In this document: in pieces, positions 49,501-61,252 of the stretch
Layout: every line of letters starts with the position of its first letter
Position numbering within the stretch: position 1 is the stretch's first letter
NCBI GenBank assembly: GCA_000787465.1
Contig: JSYX01000045.1
Coordinates: 1-64,000, forward strand
Reading direction: 5' to 3'
DNA from: Thermomucor indicae-seudaticae
Taxonomy: Eukaryota; Mucoromycota; Mucoromycetes; Mucorales; Lichtheimiaceae
Length of the DNA: 64,000 nucleotides
The notes under the pieces: generated by a model
Database searches by the model: none
The model's input: only the letters and a program-made list of their open reading frames with translations
Told to the model about the DNA's origin: nothing
Translations under genes and position numbers: made by a program

Positions 49501-50189
49501 CCGTGAGCGGACAAGTACTGGCGATAAAGCTTCCGGTCGGTGGTGGTCGGCTATAAACGTGAGGTAAAGACGTTGTTGTTGCTGCTGCTGCTTCTTTAGA
49601 CGGGCCTGCGATGGCGTCCCGAAGAGACTTCGCCAGATTAAGGCCAGTTTTCTGCATGTTTTGTCGAAGTGCTCGTGATAGCGGCGACTCTTCGTTATCG
49701 ACTTCAAGCGGTATCCTGCTCACTCTGTTGTCGAGGGCCATCATTTCGAATTCTTGTGCGGCCCCGAGCGATCGCTCGCTAGCCGAGGTATTTGTGCGTA
49801 CAAACAAGGATTCTGTTACTTGTTCTTCGTCCAACGACTCTTGCGATTTGATTTCCGTTCTTTGCCTCTTGGCCGCTGTTGATGCATTGAGTCAGGGGAA
49901 GGAGACAAAGTTCATCTCAATACTAGCAAAAAAAAGACTTACGTGTCCTTTCTTCTTCATTCTTCAGGAACTCGTCCACGTCTGGGGGCCCAGACTTACG
50001 TGCTCGTTCTTCTTCATTTTTCAGGAACTCGTCCACGTCTGGAGGCGGCGCAATCGATTCCTCGGCGGCCTTTGCAATGAGAAAGTCTTCGTCATCGTCA
50101 TCAATGCTAAAGAATTCGCTGTCCCTGGGTCTTTTCAGTGAATCCATGTTGTTAAAGGCGAAAATGGTGCGACGCCGGAGTTCCGCCAT
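46531..50189 (-). CDS. CTF18: CTF18, alternative clamp-loader large subunit
   Basis: Large subunit of the Ctf18-RFC complex, which loads PCNA and supports sister-chromatid cohesion and the replication checkpoint; nuclear. N-terminus (MAELRRRTIFAF) with acidic disordered region, then VDEFLKNEEER repeats, SCPLTGKTVYFPRS-like block, AAA+ Walker A (AGPPGFGKTTLAHVVAKHAG), Walker B (NLLIIDEIDGA), RPIICICNDLYAPVLRPLR (sensor 1), and GDVRSCLHTLQ. The C-terminal half carries the Ctf18-specific region CFESYPKMRFHD, WLNFYDHIDH and YGYLPLPIVNFHRFFA. The last exon (IETELLRRREE...) ends at 46531. About 14 exons. Near the 5' end a 57-bp tandem duplication repeats a coding unit together with its splice donor. 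Confidence 0.9.
49937..50050 (-). repeat. 57-bp tandem duplication spanning a splice donor in CTF18
   Basis: Two adjacent 57-bp copies (49937-49993 and 49994-50050) differ at only a few positions. Each encodes PPDVDEFLKNEEER plus five residues and contains the donor sequence GTAAGTCT. The downstream copy's donor opens the actual intron; the upstream copy's donor now lies inside exon 1. Use of either keeps the reading frame. Confidence 0.85.
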
Positions 50190-51624
50190 TTTTACCGCGT
50201 CGGAAATGTCGCGCGTCCTTTGGTCAGGAAGGGAGCTAACAAATGTTCCTAAGGCGCGTGCAATATTACAAGAAACAGTGCAATCAAAGGTGCTTGGTTG
50301 ACAGCTAGATCAATAATTGCATTTACGTTCTTTTTCCTTTCGTACTACATCCGCCAAATTCAAGGCAGATTTTTCAGGCCTAATGTAAAGAAATGATATA
50401 GAGGATATAGATCGCCTTTCCCGCGCAGTTTCGACTCAAACCACTCATGTAGAATTGGCAATGCTTCGTCAATGATTCGAAGCTTTCAGCCCTGCGACAT
50501 GAAAGCAACTAGCAGACTGCAACTTGGGAGAAAGCAATTCTATTCTTAAGTTTCCGACACGTCTAGCTTTGCATGTACGCAACAGGTCCACTTTGAACGT
50601 ACAATCGAAGACTTAACTTAAAAACTGGTCAAAGTTATTTTGCTGATGTATATCAGGAAAGGCCTTTGAAAACTTGAATAGCAGGATGGAACCATGAAAC
50701 TGATCAGATGTCATCTTTGTCCGAAAGACACGTTCTAATCCGGAAGTATGACTGACCTGTAACAGTTCGCTGAACTAAATATGCTTGCGTGCTAGCAGAG
50801 GCTACAGGCTATTTTGTAAGCCATCGCTGAGGACGCGACCAATGATGGATAACAGGACTCCTTTCAAGTAGGCAGACAATGCTAATGGCTCACAGCGATC
50901 GCCAGAAAGTCACATCCAGAAGACGTCGATCTCTATCAGGGTTGCAGCCGACCTCGGTATATATACAGCTGACGCCGCAAAAAGCCATTAACCTATGCTT
51001 GAATGCAAATCGCCCAAAAACGCACCGGAACAAATAATGAAGATTTTATCAAGATTGACAACTGCCTAAAAGACAGCATCGATAATGCATTTCGAGCAGG
51101 CGCCAGCATGCTAGATACATTCATCTCTCTCGGCATGTGAAAGTAATAGCTGAATGCAGAACTATTAAATATGACTAGCCACGCACTATAGAGTGTGTAA
51201 GCAGCATTCTCATCGGCCGATAAAGCGGGACCCGGACACTAAAGACATGACGCAACTGTCATTTGGCCTCCCATATGGTTGGATTAAATTCAGGTAATCT
51301 GATATAAGATGTGGTCTGCCTTTCTTTGACGATCCCCCATCACTCTATCGCTATAATCAATAAACTAACATCCCCAGTGGAGCATAAGACTTCCTGATAC
51401 TGCCTTTTGTTTCAATTTATGTCGCTTTTTTGAATGGGGCTCCTTTTCAATGAAGCAACATGCTTATCGATCGATTTTGTTTTCGAAAGCTGTCTTATCT
51501 TGATTCCCGATCTTCAAGAAAAGGACCGTAATCATTTACAATACCGTTTCTACAGGTCGCCAAATCTCCGCTCTTCTTTTTTCTTTCCACTGCCTCCTGC
51601 TTTCGTTCACAACCTTAACCCATC
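50190..51624. promoter_or_regulatory. Long divergent region between CTF18 and the GATA factor
   Basis: About 1.43 kb with no supported gene. It holds the CTF18 promoter and the GATA-factor promoter; the last ~60 bases before the GATA ATG are pyrimidine-rich. GATA-type sites occur, including ATCTGATAT at 51297-51305, which resembles the extended site bound by iron-regulatory GATA repressors. Confidence 0.45.
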
Positions 51625-53019
51625 ATGGACACTGTTGGCAATGCAAACGTCACGCCTCTGCCAATGACAGACTCTCCATCTGCTGACAGCTCTCAACCAC
51701 AGAATCCTGCCTTACCTCCCCCTTCTGGTACTAAAGCGTCAAAGGCGGAGGTCACGGAAAAGCCAATTAAAAGGAAAGAGTCATCGGCACAACTGCATGA
51801 AGTTTCCGCTACTGTGTGCGCTAATTGTGGCACGACGACGACACCTCTATGGCGGCGAGCGCCCAATGGCGAGACAATTTGTAATGCGTGCGGTCTGTAT
51901 TTCAAGGCGCGGAACCAATTCCGGCCACCTACCCTGAAGCGCAACACGACTCGAAAGGACGCCAGCAACGACTGTGGCAGCAACGAGTTAAGCGGGTCAT
52001 GTCCTGGAGGCGGACACTGTAACGGTACTGGCGGATCCGCTTCATGTGCAGGCTGTCCCGCATACAACCAGCATCAGGTCAACCGCCAAGCATTAATTTG
52101 CGCCAACTGTCGCACAACGACGACACCTCTATGGCGGCGCGATGAGGCTGGCAACACGATCTGCAACGCGTGCGGACTTTATTATAAGCTTCACAATATC
52201 CATCGTCCTGTTAGTATGAAACGCAGCGTGATCAAACGGCGTAAACGAGTTGTTTTGGCAGAGAATGATAGCGAGGAAGAACGGGAAAGCAAGGGCAGCA
52301 GTGAGAACAGAGAAGACGAACAGGAAAAACAGAGTGCAGAGTCATCAACAGCGACGCCATCGCCAATCGTACGGAAACGCAAGACCAAGGAAACAGGAGA
52401 AAAGAAAGGGAAGCGACATCGTGCAGCAAGGAGCAAATCAACTTCAGCTTCTGAAAGTGATAGCAATAGCAATAATACTCTACCGGTGCCACCCATTGAA
52501 GATTACATTATTCCCAAACGAGCCCAGTTACCTCAAGAACAACAGAATACAGATATCCAGCAACAGCAACAACAACAACAGCAGCAGCAGCAGCCACAGC
52601 CACCTTCACCAGTATCAAATAACGGAACGCAGTTTTTACCACCGCCAATTGCAGCGCCGAAGCCGAGGTTGCCCTTACCGCAGATCGAGAGCTTTTATAA
52701 TATGATAGCTGAAGCAGAAGAGAAGGTTTCGTTACCACCAGTCCAGGATCCATCATCGCTTCCAACATACTCCTCGTCTTCTTCTTCTTCTTCTTCTTCT
52801 TCCTCTTCAGAACGACCCACTATTCAACTGCCACCCATATCCGCTTTTTCTCCCCCACAACTGAACGAGCTTGCTGATTTTGACGCTGCATTGGAACGTC
52901 TTGGGCAACTCCGCAAACGGGCTCTACCTGCATCCGAACAAGCTTACATTTTGAGTATGCTGACGCCCAACCTTGTTGAAATCGTTAAACGAGCAGAGGC
53001 ACTTGGCCTACACGTTTGA
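51625..53019 (+). CDS. Two-finger GATA repressor, Fep1/SRE iron-regulator type
   Basis: Nuclear transcription factor; in the family (Fep1, SRE, SreA, Urbs1) it represses iron-uptake genes when iron is plentiful. Intronless, 464 residues. Two GATA fingers of the form Cys-x2-Cys-x17-Cys-x2-Cys: finger 1 at Cys65, 68, 86, 89 and finger 2 at Cys159, 162, 180, 183, each with TPLWRR. Between them lies the diagnostic iron-sensing Cys cluster, C126-x5-C132-x8-C141-x2-C144. A basic stretch (KRRKR) follows finger 2. The rest is low-complexity: acidic Ser/Glu, a poly-Gln run of about 12 (52558-52595), Pro blocks and a Ser run (52771-52808). A helical C-terminus ends in GLHV. Confidence 0.9.
   Translation: MDTVGNANVTPLPMTDSPSADSSQPQNPALPPPSGTKASKAEVTEKPIKRKESSAQLHEVSATVCANCGTTTTPLWRRAPNGETICNACGLYFKARNQFRPPTLKRNTTRKDASNDCGSNELSGSCPGGGHCNGTGGSASCAGCPAYNQHQVNRQALICANCRTTTTPLWRRDEAGNTICNACGLYYKLHNIHRPVSMKRSVIKRRKRVVLAENDSEEERESKGSSENREDEQEKQSAESSTATPSPIVRKRKTKETGEKKGKRHRAARSKSTSASESDSNSNNTLPVPPIEDYIIPKRAQLPQEQQNTDIQQQQQQQQQQQQPQPPSPVSNNGTQFLPPPIAAPKPRLPLPQIESFYNMIAEAEEKVSLPPVQDPSSLPTYSSSSSSSSSSSSSERPTIQLPPISAFSPPQLNELADFDAALERLGQLRKRALPASEQAYILSMLTPNLVEIVKRAEALGLHV
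52558..52595 (+). repeat. CAG/CAA run encoding poly-Gln in the GATA factor
   Basis: Mixed CAG and CAA codons give a run of about 12 glutamines. A TCT/TCC run encoding serines follows at 52771-52808. Both are in frame and likely to vary in length between strains. Confidence 0.8.
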
Positions 53020-53171
53020 AATGCCCTTTCTCCTCCCTTCTCTCCAACTCACTTATTGCATTCAGTCCTCCTCCCTTTTCTTATATATCATATACATATT
53101 TCTGTTTGGCTTTCTCTGTGCTTATCATTTACATACAAGTTCATATACAAATTCATTAAAGTAAGCAACGT

Positions 53172-55235
53172 TTATGATGCATTCCGTAATTTGGTAGTAC
53201 CGCTGGTGGTCGTTTCGAGATTTCTGCTCTTTTTCTTTTTGAACCATTCATACAGTTCATGGCTGATGGGCCGTTTGGTAGCCAAAGTTCGTTTCTTTTC
53301 CTTATCCGCTTCCTTTTCTTCCTCTTCATCCTCATCATCTCCGGCTTGCCACCAGCCGCTCACTAATCCTAGACGTACGGTAACCTTTGCAACTTCCTCA
53401 CTCCTCAACCGGCCAACGTCGTACACCGGAAAAGTGCGTTCAATCAAGTTCCGCTGCAGAAGGCAAGTGGAGCGGCGCTTATGATCGTCATAATAGCATT
53501 GGTCGCCTGGGCGATAGAATGCCAAGTGATTCAGCGGCACGTGAGCGATGCCGACTGTTTCTTTGCTAAACAATATGCGTTCGTCATCGTTTGCGAGAAT
53601 GAGAGAAACTTCCAAGAACTCTTGGTCGTCCAGCCATTGTTGGATGTCCACTAGGTGGCCACGCAGATGGAAACAGGTTGGCCATTTTGCGTCTGTTGTC
53701 GTTGCTTTGATGGAGGATGCCGGACAACTGACGCGGGTGGACAGAAATGTATAGCTGAAGTATGGCCTACGTGACACGCCTCGCCGGTGTTTGCTGCTGA
53801 CAAAGGATCGAAGAAGGAGATGTCGGAGGTTATCGGCATGAACAATGTTGAAGTAAAAAGTATAGGGTGATGTGCCTTTCCCGATCTGATGGTATCGAGG
53901 CACGCTGTCTGTTGTAAAGGAGGGTGATGTGGCAAAGGAGGAGTGTGTGGAGGATCGAGACAAGGATTTCCGTGTACTCGGACGCGAACGTACTGGTGTT
54001 TTGTCGCCAAAGATTTTAATGCGCTGAAATTCAGCTGACAACTGATCAAGGTTCAGATCAACATACTCCCGTCGTCGCGGACTGGGTTCCTCTGCAGATG
54101 CTCTCGCAGGTAATGGCGGTGGCAATGGCTCTGGACTACTACTACTCAACTTCATCTTTGCTAATTTGGATAACTCGGCATGTGATCTGGCTCGTCGCAG
54201 CCCATCCGGTGGCCGCAACAACAACTCTCGTAGTCGTCGTCGTCGTCCTTCGTCTTCTTCTACTGCTACTTGTTTTTGTTGCTCCTCATCTCCTGCCTCT
54301 TTCTCAAGCTGTTCTTGCTGCTTTTTCTGTTGTGTTTTCTTGATGGCTTTCTGCAGTTGTTTCTGGCGCTGCAGGGTAGCTGTGGAGCGCGGCGCTGTGT
54401 AGCGTTCCATGGATGCACGATGCTTTTTCAGAAAGGATGCAGAGGATGGTGAAGACAAGAGCGACGCTGTTGTGCTTGTGGTTGTCGTAGTTGTGCTATC
54501 TGAAAACAAGAGAGGTGTATTGTTGCTGCTGGTACTGGTCGTCATCAGGTCCAGTGATTTCAGTTCAAAATTTCCGCTTGCTGACGAAAGAAACGACGAC
54601 GACGCTCGCCGTTTCGCGTCCCCCAACACCGCTGCTGCAGCTGCAGCTTTCTGTTCTGCAGGCATGGCCACGACGAATAAACCCGCCTTTATTTGCTCTT
54701 TCCGTCCACCGTCAAGCGTTTGCCAGCTGCCCCTGTCTGCAACAAATCGGCTGACCTGATCCATGGGCCCACCGTGATGGACCACCATTTTGGCATCCGA
54801 CACGCAAAGCTGCACGGCGCCTAGTCGCTTTTGAACTGCGTCAACATCCACTGTGTCAACGTTTAGGGTAATCTCTGCATTGTGTGCTCGTAGTCTGTGG
54901 AGAAGCTTAGCGGAAATGAGATAGGCAAGAGTCGTGTCGAAAGCAACAGTGCCATCGCGGGAAATTGCTGCTGGAGCAGTGCTGATTACAGTGTTTGGCG
55001 GAATGAGATCGTCGACAGCTGCAGGTAGTCGCAGCTCCAACTTGCTGTGTATACAGATATCATGTTCTGTGCTATGGGAAAAGTGGCGACCTAGTGGGCA
55101 GAACAAAGGATTTTATCGGAAAAGACGTGCGTAGGTAAACCCTTCTATTCGCAAAACAAGAAAGCAAGGGAACAGACCTTGTTGCACTGCCACCAATATG
55201 GCATATTCGCACGTCCTCGTTAACAATAAAGACAT
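53172..55235 (-). CDS. CEP120-like C2-domain protein
   Basis: Resembles CEP120, a centriole/basal-body protein, over its C2 domains. Exon 1 is 55235-55178 and exon 2 is 55090-53172 (87-bp intron, donor GTCTGT, acceptor CACTAG), giving 658 residues. The short first exon supplies the first beta strand of the N-terminal C2 (CEYAILVAVQQGRHFS), which is why this start was chosen. A central Ala/Ser/Thr/Gln-rich disordered region follows, then a second C2-like domain matching the DUF3668 pattern: FYFNIVHADNLRHLLL, RPYFSYTFLSTRV, LRGHLVDIQQWLDDQEFLEV, and VGIAHVPLNHLAFY. The C-terminus is acidic then Lys-rich. The coiled coil of animal CEP120 is not evident. The role in a fungus without flagella is unknown. 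Confidence 0.7.
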
Positions 55236-55762
55236 GGTTTATTTGAAAAGGTTGATCGAAAAGAGCAAGAGGGCGCATTCGCTGGGATTCCAGAGACCAC
55301 AAAAAAATATCACTTTTTGCGTCGCTGCGGTTGCACAAGAAACCAAAAACCTCCTTCCTTCCAAACACGACAAAAAGAGTCCAATCAAGCTGAAGATACC
55401 AATTCATTTACCTCGGGTCATACCCGCCATGCCGATCTTATATTAATTAAAACTGCTACCTTATCCGTGTTCCTATCTCTGCTTCTTGTCTTGTGCGCTC
55501 TAATCAGGTTCACTATCAGTTACCACATTCCAATACATTAAGTCTTAATCCAGCATTGAGATAGCTTCACTTCCAAACTGCATTGACCAAATAAGTCCAA
55601 CACAACTAATCATTGACCGCTTTTCTAAGGCATACAGGTGCATTCTGTACAAAAAGGGACCAACAGTATCGCATGTGTTGCATTACACTAAAAGCGAGAT
55701 ATCCATACATTAAACGCGTTCAGAATAAAAGGAAAGGTTGGGAGTATAAGGATAAGACATGT
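55236..55762. other. Intergenic region between CEP120-like and importin alpha genes
   Basis: Tandem minus-strand genes flank it; it holds the CEP120-like promoter and the importin alpha 3' UTR. AT-rich toward 55440-55700. No gene was recognised. Confidence 0.45.
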
Positions 55763-57611
55763 TTATTGGGGTGCACCAAAATTGAATCCACCTTGTGGTG
55801 CCTGGATTTGCTGTTGGAAGGTGAATTGGCCGTCCTGTACCTCAGGCGCCATTTCGGTCTCTGCGTCGTCTTCTTCTTCGTTAAAGTATTGATCAATAAT
55901 GCGATAAGCCTTCTTATAGATTTCTTGATTGTCATGTGTCTGCAACTCATGTATATAGTCGATACCGTGGCATTCCTCAACCATCAATGCGTACGGGTTA
56001 AGCCCATCTGGTGAATTGGCTCTTTCTAATTCACCGACCCTGAGGATGTTATCGAGACCGTCCAAGGCGACCATCGTGATCTTGTTGTCCATCGACGTCA
56101 GGATATCACACAGCGGCTTAATACAGCCTTCCGACACAAGGTACTTAATCTGGTCAGGTTTGTTTAAACCACCTGACGTAGCGTTGCAGATCGCCCAACA
56201 CGCCTCCTTCTTGGTTTTGAAATCGCCGTGCGCCAAAATGTGAATCAAGGGGCGCATAAGCCCTTCGTCAATGACGGCTTGAATTTGGTCCGTGTTACCA
56301 GCAGTGATGTTTGATAATGTCCAGCACGTCTCCTTGCGGATGGCTTCCTTCACACTCACAAGCAGGTGATGCAGCGCTCTAAGGGCTCCACAGTTGATGA
56401 CGACCTGCGTCTGAGCATCGTCGCCTGTCACAATGTTGCCGACAGAACGCAAGGCGGGTGTTTGAACGCTCGTCGAAGGGTGTCCCAGCAGTTCAATCAG
56501 GCGCGGACATACTCCAGATTCCACAACTGCTTGGATTCGCTCGTTTGGTCCATCCGAGAGATATGAAATAGCCCAGCATGTGTCTATAAGCACTTCCTCG
56601 TCCGTCGACTGAATCAGTTTTGCCAACACTGGAAGTGCAGGCGCGACCTAGGCGTACCCTCTTTAGATCAGTCGAGCTAATTCTCTTGCTTTCATTATTG
56701 CTGTTTCCTACCATATTCCAATCTGGCTGAGGGTTTTTGCCGCGGCAAAAGTTGGATAATGTCCAGGTGGCATTACGCAGCATCGACATCTTGGTAGCAT
56801 CCTCAAAGATGGCCAGCAAAGGCGGTAAAGCACCAGATTGTAACACATAATCACGGCAGCGAGGACTGTCACCAGCAATGTTACCGAGTGCCCACACAGC
56901 CTGCACGTTTGATAAAGATCAGTTACAGTCCATTGAAATTATATTGATCTAACACTTGCCTGTTCTCTGACGTCTAGCACAGGGCTGCTCAGCAGTTGAA
57001 TAAAGTATGGCACAGCTCCTGCCTCCAGCACAACATGTGTTTGTTCTGAAGTTCCCGATGCAATATTTGTCAATGCCCAAGCAGCTTCAAACTAAAAAGA
57101 TCCATAATTGGTACCATGTCATTCATGGGGAATCGAGTCAGTAACCTTACCTGCAGCACCGTGTTGTTTGACCGAAGAAACTCCACAAACCGAGGAACAA
57201 CACCGCAAGCAATAACTTCTTCAATCGGTGGGTTCTTTTCCTTTGACAACAGCTTTCTGAACTGCGCAGTCGCAGCCAATTGTGTTTCGCCATCAGGTGC
57301 GTAAAGACCTTGCACCATTTCTGGAAGAATGTTCATGAGCTACAGAACTTGCGAAATCAGCCCCCTAGTATACCCAACAGTAACAACAAAACAATGCTTG
57401 CCTGTGCGTCAACGGGGAAGTTGTCTGCTTCTTCATCAGAATCGTCAGGCAGGGTCTCAATGTTAAAGTTTCGTCTTTTCGCCAGATTCTCTTCTTTCTT
57501 TTGTTTTCGGATCTCGACCTGGGCTGTCTCACGTCGACGTCGTACTTCCTCTGGCTTAAAGTGACTACGGGCCTTGTATGCGCTGCGTCGTAGATCGGCA
57601 AGTGGATCCAT
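55763..57611 (-). CDS. SRP1: Importin alpha (karyopherin alpha, SRP1/KAP60)
   Basis: Adaptor that binds nuclear-localisation signals and hands cargo to importin beta. The N-terminus carries the importin-beta-binding domain, rich in Arg/Lys ([20 protein letters not shown], then NLAKRRN). The body is a run of armadillo repeats with the classic NLS-pocket Trp/Asn ladder: [83 protein letters not shown]. The C-terminus has acidic residues and ends GGFNFGAPQ. Six exons; the first intron (57401-57340) uses a GC donor. The ATG at 57611 begins [13 protein letters not shown]. Usual length for the family (about 530). Confidence 0.96.
57340..57401 (-). other. GC-AG intron in importin alpha
   Basis: Exon 1 ends GACGCACAG and the intron begins GCAAGC, ending CTGTAG before CTCATGAAC. 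The joined frame [16 protein letters not shown] is the family sequence. No GT donor nearby gives the right phase. Confidence 0.85.
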
Positions 57612-57870
57612 CGTCAGAAGTCTATAACTCTTTCCTTCTGGCAAAGAAAAGGGTCGACAAGAAAAACGCGATTGGGAAAAGAAAATTTTGAGTCGCCGCT
57701 CAAGCTCATGCAACCGAAGGTTGTTTGACAAAACCAACAAGGAGCATACTCATAAGCGCAAACCAGAATGTATATATTAAATGTCTAACAGTTTTCTTTA
57801 TTATGGGCTCTTTTTCTTGGCATGGGATGACCTCTTTATGGGTTATTGATATGTTACATATAAAGACTAT

Positions 57871-59934
57871 TTACAGCAGCATCTTGAGAGGGTTCTCCAT
57901 GTACTCCTTGAAGACCTGCAGCCAAGTGGCAGCAACAGCACCGTCAACAACACGGTGGTCGCTTGACAGGGTCACCTCCATGACGTTGCGGACAGAGAGT
58001 CCACTTTCTTTGGTTTCATCAGGCACGACCTTTTGGGTGGTGCTACCGACAGCAAGGATGCATGACTGGGGAGGGTTGATGATGGCAGTAAAGTGCTTAA
58101 CACCGTACATGCCGAGGTTAGAGATGCTGAACGTGCCGCCCTGGTATTCGTGGGGTGCAAGCTTGCCGTTGCGAGCGCGGGCGGCCATATCCTTGATTTG
58201 GCTCGAAATTTCTGCAAGACCACGGGTCTCGGCGCGAGTGATGATGGGGGTAATCAAACCGTTAGGCGTAGCAACAGCCACGGAAATATCGGCAGTGTTG
58301 TACCTTTTTTGCGTGAAAAAGACTTAGAAGACGCTTACACCGCACACTACAAGCAGACCATCACTTACTGACGAATGAAGTCACCTTGCCATGCAGAGTT
58401 GACCTCTGGGACCTTCTTCAAACTGAGAGCAGAAGCCTTGATGATAAAGTCGTTGACAGAGAGCTTGTACTTGCCATCAGATGACTTGTTGAGAACTTCA
58501 CGGAGCTTAGTAATCTTGTCCATGTTGATTTCGGCGGTGACATAGTAGTGAGGCACCGTCTGCTTAGACTCGCTCAAGCGGGTAGCAATAACACGGCGCA
58601 TGTTGCTGGTAGGAATGTCAGTGAATGCGTCGCCAGTGGCCGACTTTGGAGCATAGGCAGCAGGAGGAGCAGCGGTGGGGGCGCTGGGTGCGGCAGCGGC
58701 GGCGGCGGCAGCAGCAGCAGGTGCTAAAGAGAACACGTGACTCCGCATGAATGATCCACGATCATACGCCTCCTCTCATGCGACGTACCAGGCTTGAAGT
58801 TGTCAACATCTTCCTTCACAATACGGCCACCAGGACCAGAGCCCTTGATCTGAGAAATGTCCAGACCGCGTTCATTAGCCGTCTTCTATCGCGAGTTATC
58901 AGTAACTGGGAAAAATAATGCGCTTTCCGTTAATCGACTTACTCTTGCGAAAGGGCTGGCCTTCACGCGATCTGTGATTCTTGGTTAATATGATGCATCA
59001 TCTTCGATTGCATATAGCAATACTTACCGCCCTCGGTCTCAGCAGCTGGAGATCGGGTCTCGCTAGGAGCGCTCGATGGGGCAGCGGCAGGTTCTTCAGC
59101 CTTTGCAGGCTTCTTTTCTTCGGCGGGCGGCTGTTGTTTGGGAGCAGCAGCAGCCGCACCAGCGTCTTCCAAGGTGAAGTCTTCAAAGGCGGCGATATCA
59201 CTTTCGTCTTCGACAAGAACAGCAATAGGCTTTTTTAAGTTCATTATTAGTCATAATGCGACAATTATGTGATGCAAGAGCCCTTATAGCTTACCCTGCC
59301 GACAGGCACGTCCTTGGTACCGGTCTCAGCCAAGATCTTAGCCAAGTAACCTTCTTCCTGACATTCAAAGTCCATCTGGGCCTTGTCCGTTTCGATTTCC
59401 ACCAAGACATCACCCGGCGTAACTTCGTCGCCGACCTTCTTTTGCCATGCACCGATACCACCCTGAGTCATACTATTTCACCCACAGAGGCCCCTTGTTA
59501 GCATTCTGACACATTCTATTCCGTGCACGTACTTACGTTGGTGACAAGGCGGGCATAGCAATAACGTTGTGAGGAGGGAACGCTAATACACAACGAAGAC
59601 TCAGTTCTCTTTCTGCTCTTGTCCCCAACAAAAATTTTTCCTGTTCTTTCGTCTTACACTTTGAGCTGTAGAACTTGACATTGCCAGCGTTAATGGGGTT
59701 GACCAAGGCGCGGAGAGCGACGAACTTGACATTGCTGAAAGGGGGGCGCGATGCGTCAGGACTCTTTCACCTGGAGATCTTGTTTCTGTTTGCTTTTTAC
59801 CTTGAAGAAGCGAAAGCGCGCGCACCCAACGTGGCCTGATGAACCAACAGAGGGGCAGTTCGAGTTGTAGAGTAGCGAAGAGTGGAACGGAGACAGGCAG
59901 AAGCTCTCAAAAGCTGGCGTCTGGCTGAGGACAT
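57871..59934 (-). CDS. Dihydrolipoamide acetyltransferase, E2 of pyruvate dehydrogenase
   Basis: Core enzyme of the mitochondrial pyruvate dehydrogenase complex; transfers acetyl groups to CoA. Presequence [20 protein letters not shown] and further Arg/Ser residues, then the lipoyl domain ([13 protein letters not shown], lipoylated Lys in [12 protein letters not shown]), an Ala/Pro/Glu linker, the E1/E3-binding domain ([31 protein letters not shown]), a second Ala/Pro linker, and the catalytic domain with [20 protein letters not shown] and the His motif [16 protein letters not shown]. It ends at 57871. About eight exons. Upstream of importin alpha on the same strand, separated by about 260 bp. 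Confidence 0.95.
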
Positions 59935-60937
59935 TGGAAGGAGAAGGGTAACGGTCAAGAAGTACGGAAAATCAACGGGAAAGATTGGGGAAATTGGGTT
60001 CTTTTTCTAGAGCCAGCGCCCAAACGCCGCTCAGCGATCTCTAAGCTTCCCCGTCACGTATTGTAAGAACACGGCAAATTTTTCCCAGCTTTCGCCGGGA
60101 AATCGCGGCGAGAGTCGTAGATTACGATCTCCTGTGATCCAGAAAAAATTTTTTCATAGTTTGAATATCTACTGTGATTACAGATATAATACAGCAGTCG
60201 ACATGGTTCCATAGGGATTGCATCGTTTAGCAGAGCACGACAGGCCGTAGAAGCGTGCATTTTTACATCTTCTCGCTAGTACAGTCCTTGATGCTCTGGG
60301 CATACTTTCTTCCGGTTTTCCTTCGTAGAGTTTTCAATTCCGCAGAATAAAAGGACACTTCTAATGGAAAACTATAAGCTCGTTAGCTATAAGGTCTCTA
60401 TCTTCTCATCAGGAACTTAGGATATTCGATTCCCTGCCAGCATAGTAAAGACATTCTTTGCAGACGTGTGCTTGTAAGCTAAACGCGTCTTATGCATGCC
60501 TCTTTGCTACGCATAAAAGCTCACTGCCCTTGCTCCATCGAGCGTAAAGACCTCGAATGCCAGAATATGCGTATAGTATCTCGTTAAGCGCTATTCGATA
60601 GTAACCGTTTTTCTGGGCTTTGCTTTCAACATCTTTCCAACTACCTTCGTTCCGACAGAATTCGATGCATTAAAGGCCAAAGCAACCTTCATGGTTGCTT
60701 ATAAACTGATAAAGAATCTGATACCTGTTATTCATCACCAAAACTAAGTAATAAGCAATGAGGTGAAATCGGCAAACCGATGCAACGAAACGAAGTCGAG
60801 ACGAACAGGATGAAGCTTGTTACAGAATGAAGATCGAATCCCGATAAGCACTGCAGAGTAAAATATCTGTTGCTTAAGTCAGAAACATTTTCAGGAACGT
60901 AAGCAAGCTCTTCGCCCTCGCTTCGCTGGGGGAAAGC

Positions 60938-61029
60938 TACCACTCACCCAACACCCATATCCAGTCCTCAAACACCCACAACCACCGACGCGCAACGCAC
61001 TCACACCGACCCGCCCCTCCGCCCACACA
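60938..61029. repeat. C-rich low-complexity tract
   Basis: One strand is dominated by ACCC/CACC-like words and almost lacks G over about 90 bases; the complement is a G-rich run with several GGG and GGTGG groups. It is not a perfect tandem repeat and does not match TTAGGG telomere arrays. Confidence 0.6.
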
Positions 61030-61252
61030 TTTGAAGCGACGATTATTACCCATAGCCGATGTCTTTTTTCTCGTCGAAGCTACGTTTATCCCATATCTAC
61101 GCATGACGGCCCTATGGTCCCTGAAGCATAGGACCGTAGATGAACTTGGCCTGCTGTTACTTGAAAGACAATCATGTCGTCGATCGACAATAAAAAGATG
61201 TGTGCCTGCTATGCTTAACAATATAAAATGACTAGCTCGAGGATGTTGCCGG

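Noticed and set aside
54098..54759. Plus-strand frames within the CEP120-like gene
   Set aside because: Antisense of the Ser/Thr/Gln-rich linker; the Leu/Val/Cys runs mirror simple codon repeats.
60938..61221. C-rich tract as a telomere-like array
   Set aside because: No regular repeat unit and no TTAGGG or related tandem; it is only strand-biased low complexity.
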